DNA of 64,000 nucleotides from Fibrobacter sp. UWB16. GTDB lineage: Bacteria; Fibrobacterota; Fibrobacteria; Fibrobacterales; Fibrobacteraceae. A model generated the notes under the pieces. That model saw nothing but the letters and a program-made list of their open reading frames with translations. It made no database searches and was not told the DNA's origin. Positions 16,505 to 25,665 of this stretch are shown here, in pieces. A program made the translations under genes and the position numbers. The stretch is from contig NZ_OCMS01000006.1 of NCBI RefSeq assembly GCF_900215325.1, positions 58,330 through 122,329 on the forward strand, read 5' to 3'. Each line of letters opens with the position of its first letter. Position 1 is the stretch's first letter.

Positions 16505-19500
16505 TTAGAGTTCGTCAGTATCGCAACCGGGGAACTTATTCCTATTCTGCATTATGGCTTGTTCCCATTCTTCTGGGGTTTTGCCGATAACGATAAAGCG
16601 ATATCCCTTTGCATCAAGATATTGACGCAAGGAATCCTCCGGCATTTCTGCCAAGAGTACCAGACGCGAAGCCTTCCACAAAGCCAAAACCGTATAGGCT
16701 CCATTATTGATAGCCTTATTATATGCATCCGGCTTTACGCAGAATATCGAATCCAGTATGTCATCGAGCGACTTCGCGTGTTCATCTTCGCGTACGGTCG
16801 CCTCTGCCTGAGTTTCGACCTTTTCAGCCGTGGCGTTAGCGAGTTCGACAAGAATCTTGAGCGCGTCTTCGTCATGACGGTCAATGATGCTGTGCTGGGG
16901 TTGGTTATAGTAGCTCAATAGGCATCTGTAGCACCCTGCCACGCAGCGTACTTCAAGCGGTTTTGTCTGTTCGAGATCGTTCAGTTCATCGACAGACTTT
17001 GGCGAAGGTCCTCGACTGGGATCTTCAGCCGCACTATTCCACGAGAAGTGCATAATCGAAAGCGCACGACGAGCAATTCGGCCAATCGCCTCGCCATTGC
17101 GCAACAGTTCTGTCAGAACACCGGCTCCGCCTTCGGAAGCCTCGTAGAAAAGCAGACTTGTGCATTCCTTCTCGTTAGGCATCTGCTTTACGGAAAGTTC
17201 GGACTGTTCAATCTGGAACTCCTCTTCGATGGCTCGCTGTAGCGCGGAGGCTACCGTCGCCATCGTCGTCTGGGAATAGGGAGCCGTATCAAGCAAGCCA
17301 CGCTTGGGTTCGTAGACCAGAATGTTCTTCGTGTCTTCGACAAACGGCACAATACGTTGCGGCTGGACCTTGGAATTTTCCTTGTCGTCCTGATCCGGCG
17401 CATCCGTATCGCCGGGGTCAGTTTCCCAGCGTCCCGTCATCGGATTGATTTCGAATCCCTTCACGGACATGTTCTTGCGCTTGCGCCAACCGAGATTCAA
17501 CATCCACAACTTGGCATTCGGACCATAAGTCAGTTCACCGACACAATCGCCGTCCAGCATCATCTTCGACTGGTTATAGCAAAGAATACCCTTGTCGCTG
17601 GCAAAGCGATAAACCGTCTGGAGGTCATACCCCTTGCGAAGGCGTTCTTCCTCGTTTGCCGAAATACGCGTACTCGGCTTTGTCTCGACGGTTTCAATCT
17701 TGTAGAGCGAATCTATCGTCGTTCCGGCGGTCAACGGCTGGCCACACTTTTCGCACCGTTCGGCGTTCACGCTCACGTGTCCGTAACCGCAACGGTCGCA
17801 AATCACCATTGTCTGGGTAGCGAGTTTGTCCGTTGCCGTCGCCTGGCCGTTACCGGAGTTCAGCTTTGCCTTAAACACCTTGTAGCGGCGACCTTCGTGG
17901 TAAATGATGCTCTGGGGACCAAATTCGGAAATGGCAAGGAATCGCGGACGGCTCACCATAGAACCGGCGTCATCCTTCTTACCGGCGAGATTTCCCCTGA
18001 CCGACGGAATCCACGCCATCAGCGGAAGGCGCGGAAAATCATACCCCGGAAGGAAGCCCTGGCTTGCCAAGTAACGGTATGGGTAGAAATCGTTGTTCTT
18101 GTTGGCAGATTTACCAATCAAAACATTCAGCTGCTGGCTGGCATCGAAGTAGCGCCTCTTGGCTCGTTCACGTTCAATGGCTGTTATGCTGAGGCTCTGA
18201 ACAATCTTATCGGAATCCGCCATCTGTTTCTTGATAGACCGCAACAGAGTGCGCCAGCTGTCAAAGGCGGCGTTAAAATCCTTGGCAACATCGTCAATGA
18301 CCTTATCGACGTAGTCATCCTGAACCCAAGGCTGTTTCTGTTCGTCTTCGGACAGAGCTTTGCGAACATCGGCCAAGACGTTCTTGGCCTCCTTTTTCGC
18401 AGCCTGTTTTACGCCGTCGTCGTTAATTCGTTCTAACAGGTCTTTTCGAATGTCAAGGCGTAAGCCGGATTCCGGGTCCATCACGTTATCATAGATGCTC
18501 TGGCCCAGACCGTAATCGAGTTCCTGAAGCCAAACAGCGTGAATATGGCTCGTTATCAAGTCCTTGTTCGTAATGTCAAGCGTAGGAGCATTCACGATAC
18601 CGGACACCATATCGGTTCGCTTCTCAAAGAACCACTGGTCGTGGGGACTCATAGAGGAGCTATAGGTAATCACCAGAGCCGGTTGACCGGATCGCCCCGC
18701 ACGTCCACTACGCTGGGCATAGTTGCTCGCCGTGGGAGGCACGTTGCGCATATAGACTGTGTTCAGGCTCGATATATCGACGCCAAGCTCCATCGTAGGA
18801 GAACAGTAGAGAACCGGCAGGCGCTTCAGCTCAATTCCTGGATTTTCCTCTTTCCATTCCTCGATATCTTTTTTGGTAAATCTAAACTGACGTTCCAGTT
18901 TCTTGCGGTCTTGCGCATCCACCTGGGCCGTATGTTCGTGTGCGCTGTAATCAAAGACATAGCAGCTCTGATTGTCGATTGCAGACTGCACAAGGGCATC
19001 CTTGACGTTCCTATAGACAGCACCGAAGTATTCATTGGCGCGGATACCGGCATTAGAAACATCCGGATTTCGACCAGTATGCCATTCCATGGTATTGGCA
19101 TGCAACTGCCAGCCATCGGGTGTACGGTGAACAATATCGGCGGAACGGGCTATTTCGAATGCGGCTACGACGACTTCGCGAATCAGGTCCGCACTCCCCT
19201 TCGCCTTGATCTTAGCTTCAGCCGGAGTTCCGGCCCATATACTGGAGTTCTTGATGGCCCTAGAAATCTGGGAGTTCTGAGCCAAGGACACCGTCGCATA
19301 GTCGCGTCTACCCGCGCCACGCGTTTGCTTTCGGCCAGAATCGTCAACATAGTTGAACCCATCGGGCTTCTCGTTATAGGCGAATCCCCACTTTTCAAGT
19401 AGGTCAAGATAGGACGATTCCAGAACCTTCTGCTGCTCGCTTCTGTTCAGATAGAATGAATCCACGCAGAGCTGAGCCTTCATTATCTGGAACAAGATAT

Positions 19501-21838
19501 GATAGAACTCTAGCCTCTTGGCCTGAGTCAAGCAAGCCAGTTCATCACAGCCTGCAAAGCGGTTGTCATCACCACAAAGTTCACGCAAGCCCTTATACTC
19601 GATATGGAGCATACCCAACATTTCAAGCGGCGGATTGTTGTTGTACCAACCGGAAGCGAGATCCTTCATCAGACGATAACCGAGAATAAACTTAGCCTCG
19701 TTCTTGACATTTTCGAGTGCATTAGGCTGGTCTATCTTCGGGTTGACCATGTACTCCTTGAGCACATCCTTGTTACGCGAATCGAAGCCCAGAGCCGCGA
19801 ATACGGCACCGGAAAGCTGTTCGTACGGCAATACGCCGCCATGCTGCTCCATCGCGCCAAGCAATGCGGCACGGAGCGTCACAGTGTAGACGAAATCGTT
19901 AAAGTGTCCGGCCTGTAACGCAGCATCCTGACGGTTGTCGGTAAAACCAAGCATCTTGCGGACATCGTTATCGCCAACATCCTTGCCATAGGGATTGTCA
20001 CGGAACAGCTGGTTAAGTACGGCCAGCGTAAGTACCGTGGTCGCCGAAGAACGGCCTTCACCACTCAAGCCTATAAGTTTGTTGCGGTCAGAACTGAACT
20101 GTCTGTATTCGTGGCCGCAACATGGGCAGAAACGAACCTTGCCCGGAATGTACCAGAAGTCGGTATTATTCGGTTTCTTTTCAATATCGCGTGTGCCGTC
20201 GGCCCGTATATACATCGGAATCGGCTGGAACGGAGCATAGTTCTTGCGAACTACCGGAAATCCATGCTTGTCAAGTTCCCACCAGCTTTCTGGCAGATCA
20301 TCGGTTGTCTGATACTTGAAGCCGGACTTTTTCGGAACGAGGAAACCATTGACATCGCTATTATCATCCGTCGGAACCTCGCCGATATCGCGCGGTTCGA
20401 ACACCTTGCGTTCATCATTGAAACGGACCGGAAAGAACTCTTCGCCACATTCTCGACAGAAGTGGGCGTTGAATAATTTTACGCCATCACTACCAGGAGC
20501 ATAGACCTGAGCATCCAGGGTTACACGGCGCTTACCCTCAGGTTCGAGGGTACACAGTACGCTGCCGGGGCCGCTGATGAACTGGTGCAGCTTGAAGGCG
20601 AACGGCTTTCGGCCATTAGGGTTGGTCAGGGCATGGGCCGCCATCAGGTAATCTTGCAAGGCTCCCAACGCGCTATCCAAAGATACGTCCGCATCTTTAG
20701 CAAGTTTTTTAGCCGCCATACGAAGCGTAATTGGCTTCGCTCTCTTGGCCTTGCCTACAGCCGGTTTGTCAATACCAAGCGTAAGTTCCACCCAGACCGA
20801 CAACGGATCGTTCCTAAAATCATCCAAGGACGTAAACGGGGTTACACCCTTTGCGATACGTGCATTCAGAAGCGGTCTTACCTTATCCAGATTCAGGTGT
20901 TCATCCGTCGCTTGAGCCAAAGTCTCCGTAATCACATTAGAAGGCGGGATTTCGGCACCGAACAGTTTAGACGCCACCGATGCCACGGCTCGGTTCTGGT
21001 CATCCTCGGTTCCGGCATTATCCATAGTCGCCGATGTTCCGATGCAGATTAGGTTATCAGCCTTAGTTTCACGACGTAGGCGGCGTACCAGCAAGGCCAC
21101 ATCGGCCCCTTGCCGTCCACGGTATGTATGCAATTCGTCCAGTACGAGAAACTGCAAGCCATCGCAATGCTCCATCACGGCCTTATCGACCTCGGAACCA
21201 CGAGTCAGAATCAGTTCCATCATCATATAGTTCGTAAGCAATATGTCTGGTGGATTGCTCGCTATGCGCTTTCGTTCGGCATCCAAATCTTGCCCAGTAT
21301 AACGATCCACCGTGAATGCGCCGGTATTGCCAAGAAACTTGTTGATTTCCTCCATCTGGCTATTGGCCAAGGCGTTCATCGGATAGATGATGATGGCGCG
21401 TGTACGCGGAGTTTTATCAAGTTCCTTCGCACGCAAGATGGAGTCTACGATAGGAATGAAGAAGGAAAGACTTTTACCGGAACCTGTACCCGTCGTGACA
21501 ACAAAGCTTTTGTGCTCCTTTGCGAGCGATATGGCTTGTGTCTGATGCTGATATAGGGACATCGGCTTACCACCCATACCCTCGTTATCCTTGCCTACCT
21601 TGAATATGTCGCGGCACTTCGGTGACAGAACACCTTCGTCACAAAGCTTGTCAATCGTGGCGCTAGTCTGGTAGTTCGGATTGATTTGAATCAGCGGATC
21701 CGGCCAATAGCGGCCATCAGCGTATTCGGCATCGACGACGCGCTTGATGTCATCCGCCGAAATCTTAGTGAAACTGCGTGAAAAGCGGCTATACTCGTCG
21801 ATAACCGCATCGCGATAGCTGAATACATTCTGCGCCAT
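16505..21838 (-). CDS. Giant DEAD/DEAH helicase with C-terminal DUF1998 (DrmA-DrmB-like)
   Basis: 1777 aa. The helicase motor occupies roughly residues 60-1100: Walker A VTTGTGSGKSLSF (about 118), DELH box LVLDELHTYRGRQGADVALL (about 236), GTSATM, and motif VI QRSGRAGRSGQP (about 1047). Zinc-ribbon pairs are seen at HFCRECGEEF and FCPCCGHEYR, and later as CDRCG plus CEKCG near residue 1349. The DUF1998 signature CVAGCYRCLLSYYNQPQHS is near residue 1632. In DISARM a helicase (DrmA) and a DUF1998 protein (DrmB) are separate; their combined size is near this one, so a fusion is possible. DruE of Druantia and DpdJ have similar single-chain layouts. It is the first gene of the defence transcript. 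Confidence 0.87.
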   Translation of the reverse strand: MAQNVFSYRDAVIDEYSRFSRSFTKISADDIKRVVDAEYADGRYWPDPLIQINPNYQTSATIDKLCDEGVLSPKCRDIFKVGKDNEGMGGKPMSLYQHQTQAISLAKEHKSFVVTTGTGSGKSLSFFIPIVDSILRAKELDKTPRTRAIIIYPMNALANSQMEEINKFLGNTGAFTVDRYTGQDLDAERKRIASNPPDILLTNYMMMELILTRGSEVDKAVMEHCDGLQFLVLDELHTYRGRQGADVALLVRRLRRETKADNLICIGTSATMDNAGTEDDQNRAVASVASKLFGAEIPPSNVITETLAQATDEHLNLDKVRPLLNARIAKGVTPFTSLDDFRNDPLSVWVELTLGIDKPAVGKAKRAKPITLRMAAKKLAKDADVSLDSALGALQDYLMAAHALTNPNGRKPFAFKLHQFISGPGSVLCTLEPEGKRRVTLDAQVYAPGSDGVKLFNAHFCRECGEEFFPVRFNDERKVFEPRDIGEVPTDDNSDVNGFLVPKKSGFKYQTTDDLPESWWELDKHGFPVVRKNYAPFQPIPMYIRADGTRDIEKKPNNTDFWYIPGKVRFCPCCGHEYRQFSSDRNKLIGLSGEGRSSATTVLTLAVLNQLFRDNPYGKDVGDNDVRKMLGFTDNRQDAALQAGHFNDFVYTVTLRAALLGAMEQHGGVLPYEQLSGAVFAALGFDSRNKDVLKEYMVNPKIDQPNALENVKNEAKFILGYRLMKDLASGWYNNNPPLEMLGMLHIEYKGLRELCGDDNRFAGCDELACLTQAKRLEFYHILFQIMKAQLCVDSFYLNRSEQQKVLESSYLDLLEKWGFAYNEKPDGFNYVDDSGRKQTRGAGRRDYATVSLAQNSQISRAIKNSSIWAGTPAEAKIKAKGSADLIREVVVAAFEIARSADIVHRTPDGWQLHANTMEWHTGRNPDVSNAGIRANEYFGAVYRNVKDALVQSAIDNQSCYVFDYSAHEHTAQVDAQDRKKLERQFRFTKKDIEEWKEENPGIELKRLPVLYCSPTMELGVDISSLNTVYMRNVPPTASNYAQRSGRAGRSGQPALVITYSSSMSPHDQWFFEKRTDMVSGIVNAPTLDITNKDLITSHIHAVWLQELDYGLGQSIYDNVMDPESGLRLDIRKDLLERINDDGVKQAAKKEAKNVLADVRKALSEDEQKQPWVQDDYVDKVIDDVAKDFNAAFDSWRTLLRSIKKQMADSDKIVQSLSITAIERERAKRRYFDASQQLNVLIGKSANKNNDFYPYRYLASQGFLPGYDFPRLPLMAWIPSVRGNLAGKKDDAGSMVSRPRFLAISEFGPQSIIYHEGRRYKVFKAKLNSGNGQATATDKLATQTMVICDRCGYGHVSVNAERCEKCGQPLTAGTTIDSLYKIETVETKPSTRISANEEERLRKGYDLQTVYRFASDKGILCYNQSKMMLDGDCVGELTYGPNAKLWMLNLGWRKRKNMSVKGFEINPMTGRWETDPGDTDAPDQDDKENSKVQPQRIVPFVEDTKNILVYEPKRGLLDTAPYSQTTMATVASALQRAIEEEFQIEQSELSVKQMPNEKECTSLLFYEASEGGAGVLTELLRNGEAIGRIARRALSIMHFSWNSAAEDPSRGPSPKSVDELNDLEQTKPLEVRCVAGCYRCLLSYYNQPQHSIIDRHDEDALKILVELANATAEKVETQAEATVREDEHAKSLDDILDSIFCVKPDAYNKAINNGAYTVLALWKASRLVLLAEMPEDSLRQYLDAKGYRFIVIGKTPEEWEQAIMQNRNKFPGCDTDEL

Positions 21839-21942
21839 ATAATAGTTCGTTCCTTACACTTATAATATAAGAAAAGTGTTCATTATTAGTTATAACGGGT
21901 CGTGCACCAACGGCAACCCTAGCCAGAATGGGAATGTCCCCC

Positions 21943-22848
21943 CTACCGACAATGTTTCTTTAGCGCAGCAATATACGCCTCAGCATATCTTGATTTCGTG
22001 ACGCCTTTGCGCATAACATAACCGACAGTCATTTTGTCGTGGACATCAAGGCGTTTTGCGATGATGTTCTTGCCGTTGAGTTTGTGGCTAATGACACCAG
22101 AGCAAATCGTGTAGCCGTCAAGGCCGATGAGCAAGTTAAAAAGTGTGGCACGGTCGCGGACTTTGATGTTTCGCGGACAGTCAAAATCGATGGCAGTGAG
22201 CGGTTCTTCGGCAAAGTAGAACGAGTTGAAATCGCCCTGTTCGTAGGTCAAGTACGGGAATGGCTTGAGATCCGCAAGCGTGATTTTTTCTTTTTTTGCT
22301 AACGGATTCTTCGATGACATGAACACGTGAAGCGGTGTTGCAAAAAGTGGTTCAAACACGAGATTGTTCTTTTGAATGAGCTTGGTGATGACCTTTTCGT
22401 TTTTATCGCTGAGGTAGAGAACGCCCATTTCGCTTTTCATCTTGGCGACATCGTCAATGATTTCGTTAGTTTGCGTTTCGCGAAGCGTAAAATCGTAGCT
22501 CGGACCACCAAATTTGCGGATAACATCGACAAACGCATTCACGGCAAAAGAATAGTGCTGGCAGCTGACGGAGAAAATCATGTTGCCGCCCTTGCCGCCT
22601 TTATAGCGGTCTTCCAAAAGCGTCGCCTGTTCCAAAACCTGCCTTGCGTATGAGAGGAATTCATCGCCTTCGTTTGTAATGGTCACGCCTTTGTTGGAGC
22701 GGTTGAAAATCGTGACACCCATTTCTTCTTCAAGTTCATGGATGGCAGCGGTAAGGCTTGGCTGCGAGATAAACACTCGCTTAGACGCTTCAGTAATGTT
22801 TCGCGTGTCTGCAATGGCAATGGCATATTTAAGTTGTTGTAGAGTCAT
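21943..22848 (-). CDS. LysR-family transcriptional regulator
   Basis: 301 aa. The N-terminal helix-turn-helix occupies residues 1-60 (MTLQQLKYAIAIADTRNITE, then FISQPSLTAAIHELEEEMG). The LysR substrate-binding domain spans about 90-300. It is transcribed divergently from metE with a 140-nt gap holding a perfect 9-bp inverted repeat, the usual arrangement for a LysR protein that controls its neighbour. In proteobacteria metE is controlled by MetR, but the palindrome here lacks the MetR TGAA-N5-TTCA form; it fits the general LysR ATAG-N7-CTAT form. Effector unknown. A good AAGGAAAACTT site precedes the ATG. Confidence 0.92.
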   Translation of the reverse strand: MTLQQLKYAIAIADTRNITEASKRVFISQPSLTAAIHELEEEMGVTIFNRSNKGVTITNEGDEFLSYARQVLEQATLLEDRYKGGKGGNMIFSVSCQHYSFAVNAFVDVIRKFGGPSYDFTLRETQTNEIIDDVAKMKSEMGVLYLSDKNEKVITKLIQKNNLVFEPLFATPLHVFMSSKNPLAKKEKITLADLKPFPYLTYEQGDFNSFYFAEEPLTAIDFDCPRNIKVRDRATLFNLLIGLDGYTICSGVISHKLNGKNIIAKRLDVHDKMTVGYVMRKGVTKSRYAEAYIAALKKHCR

Positions 22849-22874
22849 AAGTTTTCCTTATCGCTAGTTATAAA

Positions 22875-22899
22875 TCACCATAGGAAAAATCTATGGTGA
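22875..22899. promoter_or_regulatory. LysR-type operator between the LysR gene and metE
   Basis: Perfect inverted repeat: TCACCATAG (22875-22883), 7-nt spacer, CTATGGTGA (22891-22899). The core ATAG-N7-CTAT matches the half-site format known for OxyR and other LysR proteins (T-N11-A). It lies 27 nt upstream of the LysR start codon and about 90 nt upstream of metE, where it could serve both promoters. Confidence 0.7.
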
Positions 22900-22916
22900 A
22901 CGCATAAAAAATAGTA

Positions 22917-22946
22917 TTTTACCGATGATAAAAAGTGAGGTATATT
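22917..22946 (+). promoter_or_regulatory. Candidate metE promoter
   Basis: TTTACC (22917-22922) and TATATT (22941-22946) are spaced by 18 nt and each match sigma-70 consensus at four or more of six positions. The box lies just downstream of the LysR-type palindrome. The ribosome site AGGTAGGT follows at about 22974-22981, before the metE ATG at 22989. Pattern-based only. Confidence 0.45.
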
Positions 22947-22988
22947 TGGAGCGTTCAAAAAACAAAGTAAAAAGGTAGGTAAAACACC

Positions 22989-25256
22989 ATGAGCATTAAA
23001 ACATCTGTAATTGGTTTCCCGCGTATCGGTAAGAATCGTGAACTCAAGTTCGCTAGCGAAAAGTTCTTCAAGGGCGAAATTTCCGAAGCTGAACTCCAGA
23101 AGGTCGCCGCAGAAATCCGCCAGTACGGTTGGCAGAAGCAGAAGGCCGCAGGCATCGACTTCATCCCGTCCAACGATTTCTCGTTCTACGACAACGTTCT
23201 CGACACCGCATTTTTGCTGAACGTCATTCCGGAACGCTACAGCAGCCTCGAATTGAGCACGCTCGAAAAGTATTTCGCAGCCGCCCACGGTTACCAGGGC
23301 GCAAAGGGCGATGTGAAGGCCCTCCCGATGAAGAAGTGGTTCAATACGAACTACCATTACATTGTTCCGGAAATCGACGACGCTACCGAACTCAAGCTCG
23401 TCGGCAAAAAGCCGGTTGAAGAATTCAACGAAGCCAAATCGGCCGGAATTGAATCCGTTCCGACGCTTATCGGCGCATACACATTCCTCCGCCTCGCCCG
23501 CTACAACGGCAACAAGAAGGCTAAAGACTTCGCTGCTGCAGCAGTCAACGCTTACGCAGAACTTGCTGAAAAGCTCGCCACCGCAGGCGCCAAGTGGATT
23601 TCGTTCGCAGAACCGGCTCTCGTCTTCGACGTGACTGCAGAAGAACGCGAACTCTTCAAGACGATTTACGCAGAACTCTTGAGAAAGATCGGCGAAAAGA
23701 AGAACCTCAAGATTGCATTGCAGACTTACTTCGGCGACATCCGCGATGCCTATCAGGATGTAACCGCACTCGGCTTTGACGCTATCGGTTTGGATTTCGT
23801 CGAAGGTCTTAAGTCTCTCGAACTTTTGAAGACAGGTTTCCCAAAGAACACGCTCCTCTTAGCAGGCGTTGTAAACGGCAAGAACATCTGGCGCGCTGAT
23901 TACGCACAGAAGAACGCAATCCTCGCCGAAATCAAGAAGTATGTCGCTGCAGAAAACGTTGTTGTTGGCACTTCTTGTTCTCTCCTGCATGTGCCCTACA
24001 CGGTTGCCGCAGAACAGAAGCTTTCAGCCGACATTCTCAAGCATTTTGCATTCGCCGAAGAAAAGCTCGTGGAACTTGCAGAACTCGCAAGCGCTGACGC
24101 AGACGCACTCGCCAAGAACAATGCTTTGTTCGCAACCGCTCGCGTTCAAGCAAACGCAAAGGTTCAGGCTGAGCTCGCCGCCCTCGGCGCTGCTGATTTC
24201 GAACGCAAGCCGAGCCGCCTCGAACGTCGCGAAGTGCAGAAGGCAGAATTCAAGTTGCCGGCCTTCCCGACAACGACAATCGGCTCCTTCCCGCAGACTG
24301 CCGAAGTTCGCGCTAACCGCGCTGCATTCCGCAAGGGCGAAATTTCCAAGGAACAGTACGTTGCATTCAACCAGAAGAAGATTGCCGAATGCATCAAGTT
24401 GCAGGAAGAAATTGGCCTCGACGTGATTGTCCACGGTGAATTTGAACGCAATGACATGGTGGAATATTTCGGTTCCAAGATTGACGGTTTTGTGTTCACG
24501 CAGAACGCCTGGGTGCAGAGCTACGGTACCCGTTGCGTGAAGCCGCCTGTCGTTTGGGGTGACGTGAGCCGCAGCGCTCCGATTACGGTTGAATGGTCCG
24601 TTTTCGCACAAAGTTGCACCAAGAAGCCGGTGAAGGGCATGCTTACGGGTCCTGTCACGATTCTCAACTGGTCCTTCCCGCGCGAAGACATTTCGCTCAA
24701 GACGCAGGCTCAGGAAATCGGCCTTGCCATCCGTGACGAAGTTTTGGACCTCGAAAAGAACGGCATCAGAATCATCCAGATTGACGAAGCCGCCCTCCGC
24801 GAAAAGCTGCCGCTCCGCAAGAGCGACTGGCACAAGGAATACCTCGACTGGGCCATTCCGGCATTCCGCCTGGTTCACGCCAAGGTCAAGCCCGAAACGC
24901 AGATCCACACGCACATGTGCTATAGCGAATTCAATGACATCGTTCACGACATCGACAACATGGACGCCGACGTGATCACGTTCGAAGCCAGCCGTTCTGA
25001 CCTCAAGCTGCTCGACGCCTTGAACGACGCCAAGTTCGAAACGCAGGTGGGCCCGGGTGTTTACGACATCCACTCTCCGCGCGTTCCGTCCGAACAGGAA
25101 ATCGTCGATGCTCTCCACAAGATCATCGCGAAGGTCCCGCAGCAGAATGTGTGGGTGAACCCGGATTGCGGCCTCAAGACTCGTGGCGAAACCGAAACGA
25201 CGGCAAGCCTCAAGAACCTCGTCGCCGCCGCCAAGAAACTGCGTGAAGAAAAGTAA
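22989..25256 (+). CDS. metE: Cobalamin-independent methionine synthase
   Basis: 755 aa, the normal full length. It catalyses methyl transfer from 5-methyltetrahydropteroyl-triglutamate to homocysteine, the last step of methionine synthesis. The N-terminus has the family start [20 protein letters not shown], and the second barrel opens with [20 protein letters not shown]. The zinc ligands are in place: THMC (His642 and Cys644), a Glu near 665 in ITFEASRSD, and Cys near 727 in NPDCGLKTR, aligning with H641, C643, E665 and C726 of the E. coli enzyme. It is monocistronic, with divergent LysR control likely. Confidence 0.97.
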   Translation: MSIKTSVIGFPRIGKNRELKFASEKFFKGEISEAELQKVAAEIRQYGWQKQKAAGIDFIPSNDFSFYDNVLDTAFLLNVIPERYSSLELSTLEKYFAAAHGYQGAKGDVKALPMKKWFNTNYHYIVPEIDDATELKLVGKKPVEEFNEAKSAGIESVPTLIGAYTFLRLARYNGNKKAKDFAAAAVNAYAELAEKLATAGAKWISFAEPALVFDVTAEERELFKTIYAELLRKIGEKKNLKIALQTYFGDIRDAYQDVTALGFDAIGLDFVEGLKSLELLKTGFPKNTLLLAGVVNGKNIWRADYAQKNAILAEIKKYVAAENVVVGTSCSLLHVPYTVAAEQKLSADILKHFAFAEEKLVELAELASADADALAKNNALFATARVQANAKVQAELAALGAADFERKPSRLERREVQKAEFKLPAFPTTTIGSFPQTAEVRANRAAFRKGEISKEQYVAFNQKKIAECIKLQEEIGLDVIVHGEFERNDMVEYFGSKIDGFVFTQNAWVQSYGTRCVKPPVVWGDVSRSAPITVEWSVFAQSCTKKPVKGMLTGPVTILNWSFPREDISLKTQAQEIGLAIRDEVLDLEKNGIRIIQIDEAALREKLPLRKSDWHKEYLDWAIPAFRLVHAKVKPETQIHTHMCYSEFNDIVHDIDNMDADVITFEASRSDLKLLDALNDAKFETQVGPGVYDIHSPRVPSEQEIVDALHKIIAKVPQQNVWVNPDCGLKTRGETETTASLKNLVAAAKKLREEK

Positions 25257-25266
25257 AGCTAGAACG

Positions 25267-25306
25267 CACTGGATCCTATCGGCCTATGGCCTCCAGGATG
25301 ACAGTG
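25267..25306. repeat. Intergenic palindromic repeat (GGATCCT...AGGATGAC family)
   Basis: Nested palindrome: CACTG/CAGTG outer, ATCCT/AGGAT middle, GGCC-TAT-GGCC core. It directly follows metE. Related copies occur at 25593-25623 and 29388-29434, all sharing TGGATCCT at one end and CAGGATGAC at the other but with differing centres. Confidence 0.75.
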
Positions 25307-25402
25307 CGCCATTCGCAAAAAACTTACACCTCTACTGTCGTTGCAAGGAGACACCTCTCTTTACTGATAGACAGATTCTAAGTTCGCTCTAGTCTATCGC
25401 TC

Positions 25403-25436
25403 ATCCCCGTGTGCAAAAACGCCGCGGGGATTTTCT
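25403..25436 (+). terminator. Probable metE terminator
   Basis: ATCCCCG (25403-25409) pairs with CGGGGAT (25425-25431), followed by TTTTCTGTTT. The 15-nt loop is large, so this is a moderate call. Confidence 0.5.
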
Positions 25437-25478
25437 GTTTATGACAAGGAAAAACGCGCACCTTCGTTATCAATAAAA

Positions 25479-25517
25479 CCTATACCACCCCATAAAAAAG
25501 TAGTATAGTCCTATACC
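25479..25517. promoter_or_regulatory. CTATAC repeat operator candidate upstream of the NCS1/B6 operon
   Basis: Three copies of CTATAC: forward at 25480-25485, inverted (GTATAG) at 25503-25508, forward at 25511-25516. The first two form an imperfect inverted repeat, CCTATACCAC against GTAGTATAGT. They sit immediately upstream of a candidate -35 box. A repressor or activator site for the downstream transporter-kinase operon is inferred. Confidence 0.45.
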
Positions 25518-25546
25518 TTGTGAATAACCTACCACTTTGCTATCTT
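25518..25546 (+). promoter_or_regulatory. Candidate promoter of the NCS1/B6 operon
   Basis: TTGTGA (25518-25523), a 17-nt spacer and TATCTT (25541-25546), each four of six to sigma-70 consensus. It abuts the CTATAC repeats. The 5' leader to the ATG at 25666 would be about 110 nt and includes a GGATCCT-type repeat. Confidence 0.45.
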
Positions 25547-25592
25547 TGTGCCGCATTTGAAAGAAGCATCAAAAAACAAATGCAAGAAATAA

Positions 25593-25623
25593 TGGATCCT
25601 ATCGCCTTCGGCTTCAGGATGAC
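25593..25623. repeat. Intergenic palindromic repeat, second GGATCCT copy
   Basis: TGGATCCTAT, a GCC-TTC-GGC core and CAGGATGAC. Same family as the copy after metE. It lies in the leader of the NCS1 transporter gene, 43 nt before its ATG. Confidence 0.7.
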
Positions 25624-25665
25624 GAAAGCGAAGCGACAAGCGAAAGAGACAACAGGAGGCGTAAC

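Noticed and set aside
8058..21838. BREX assignment for the PglX-like methylase operon
   Set aside because: No PglZ, BrxC or BrxL-like gene; the SNF2 and DUF1998 helicases fit DISARM-related systems better.
25440..25665. TPP riboswitch upstream of the CytX-like gene
   Set aside because: The thi-box pattern (CTGAGA with ACCTGATC-type segment) is not present.
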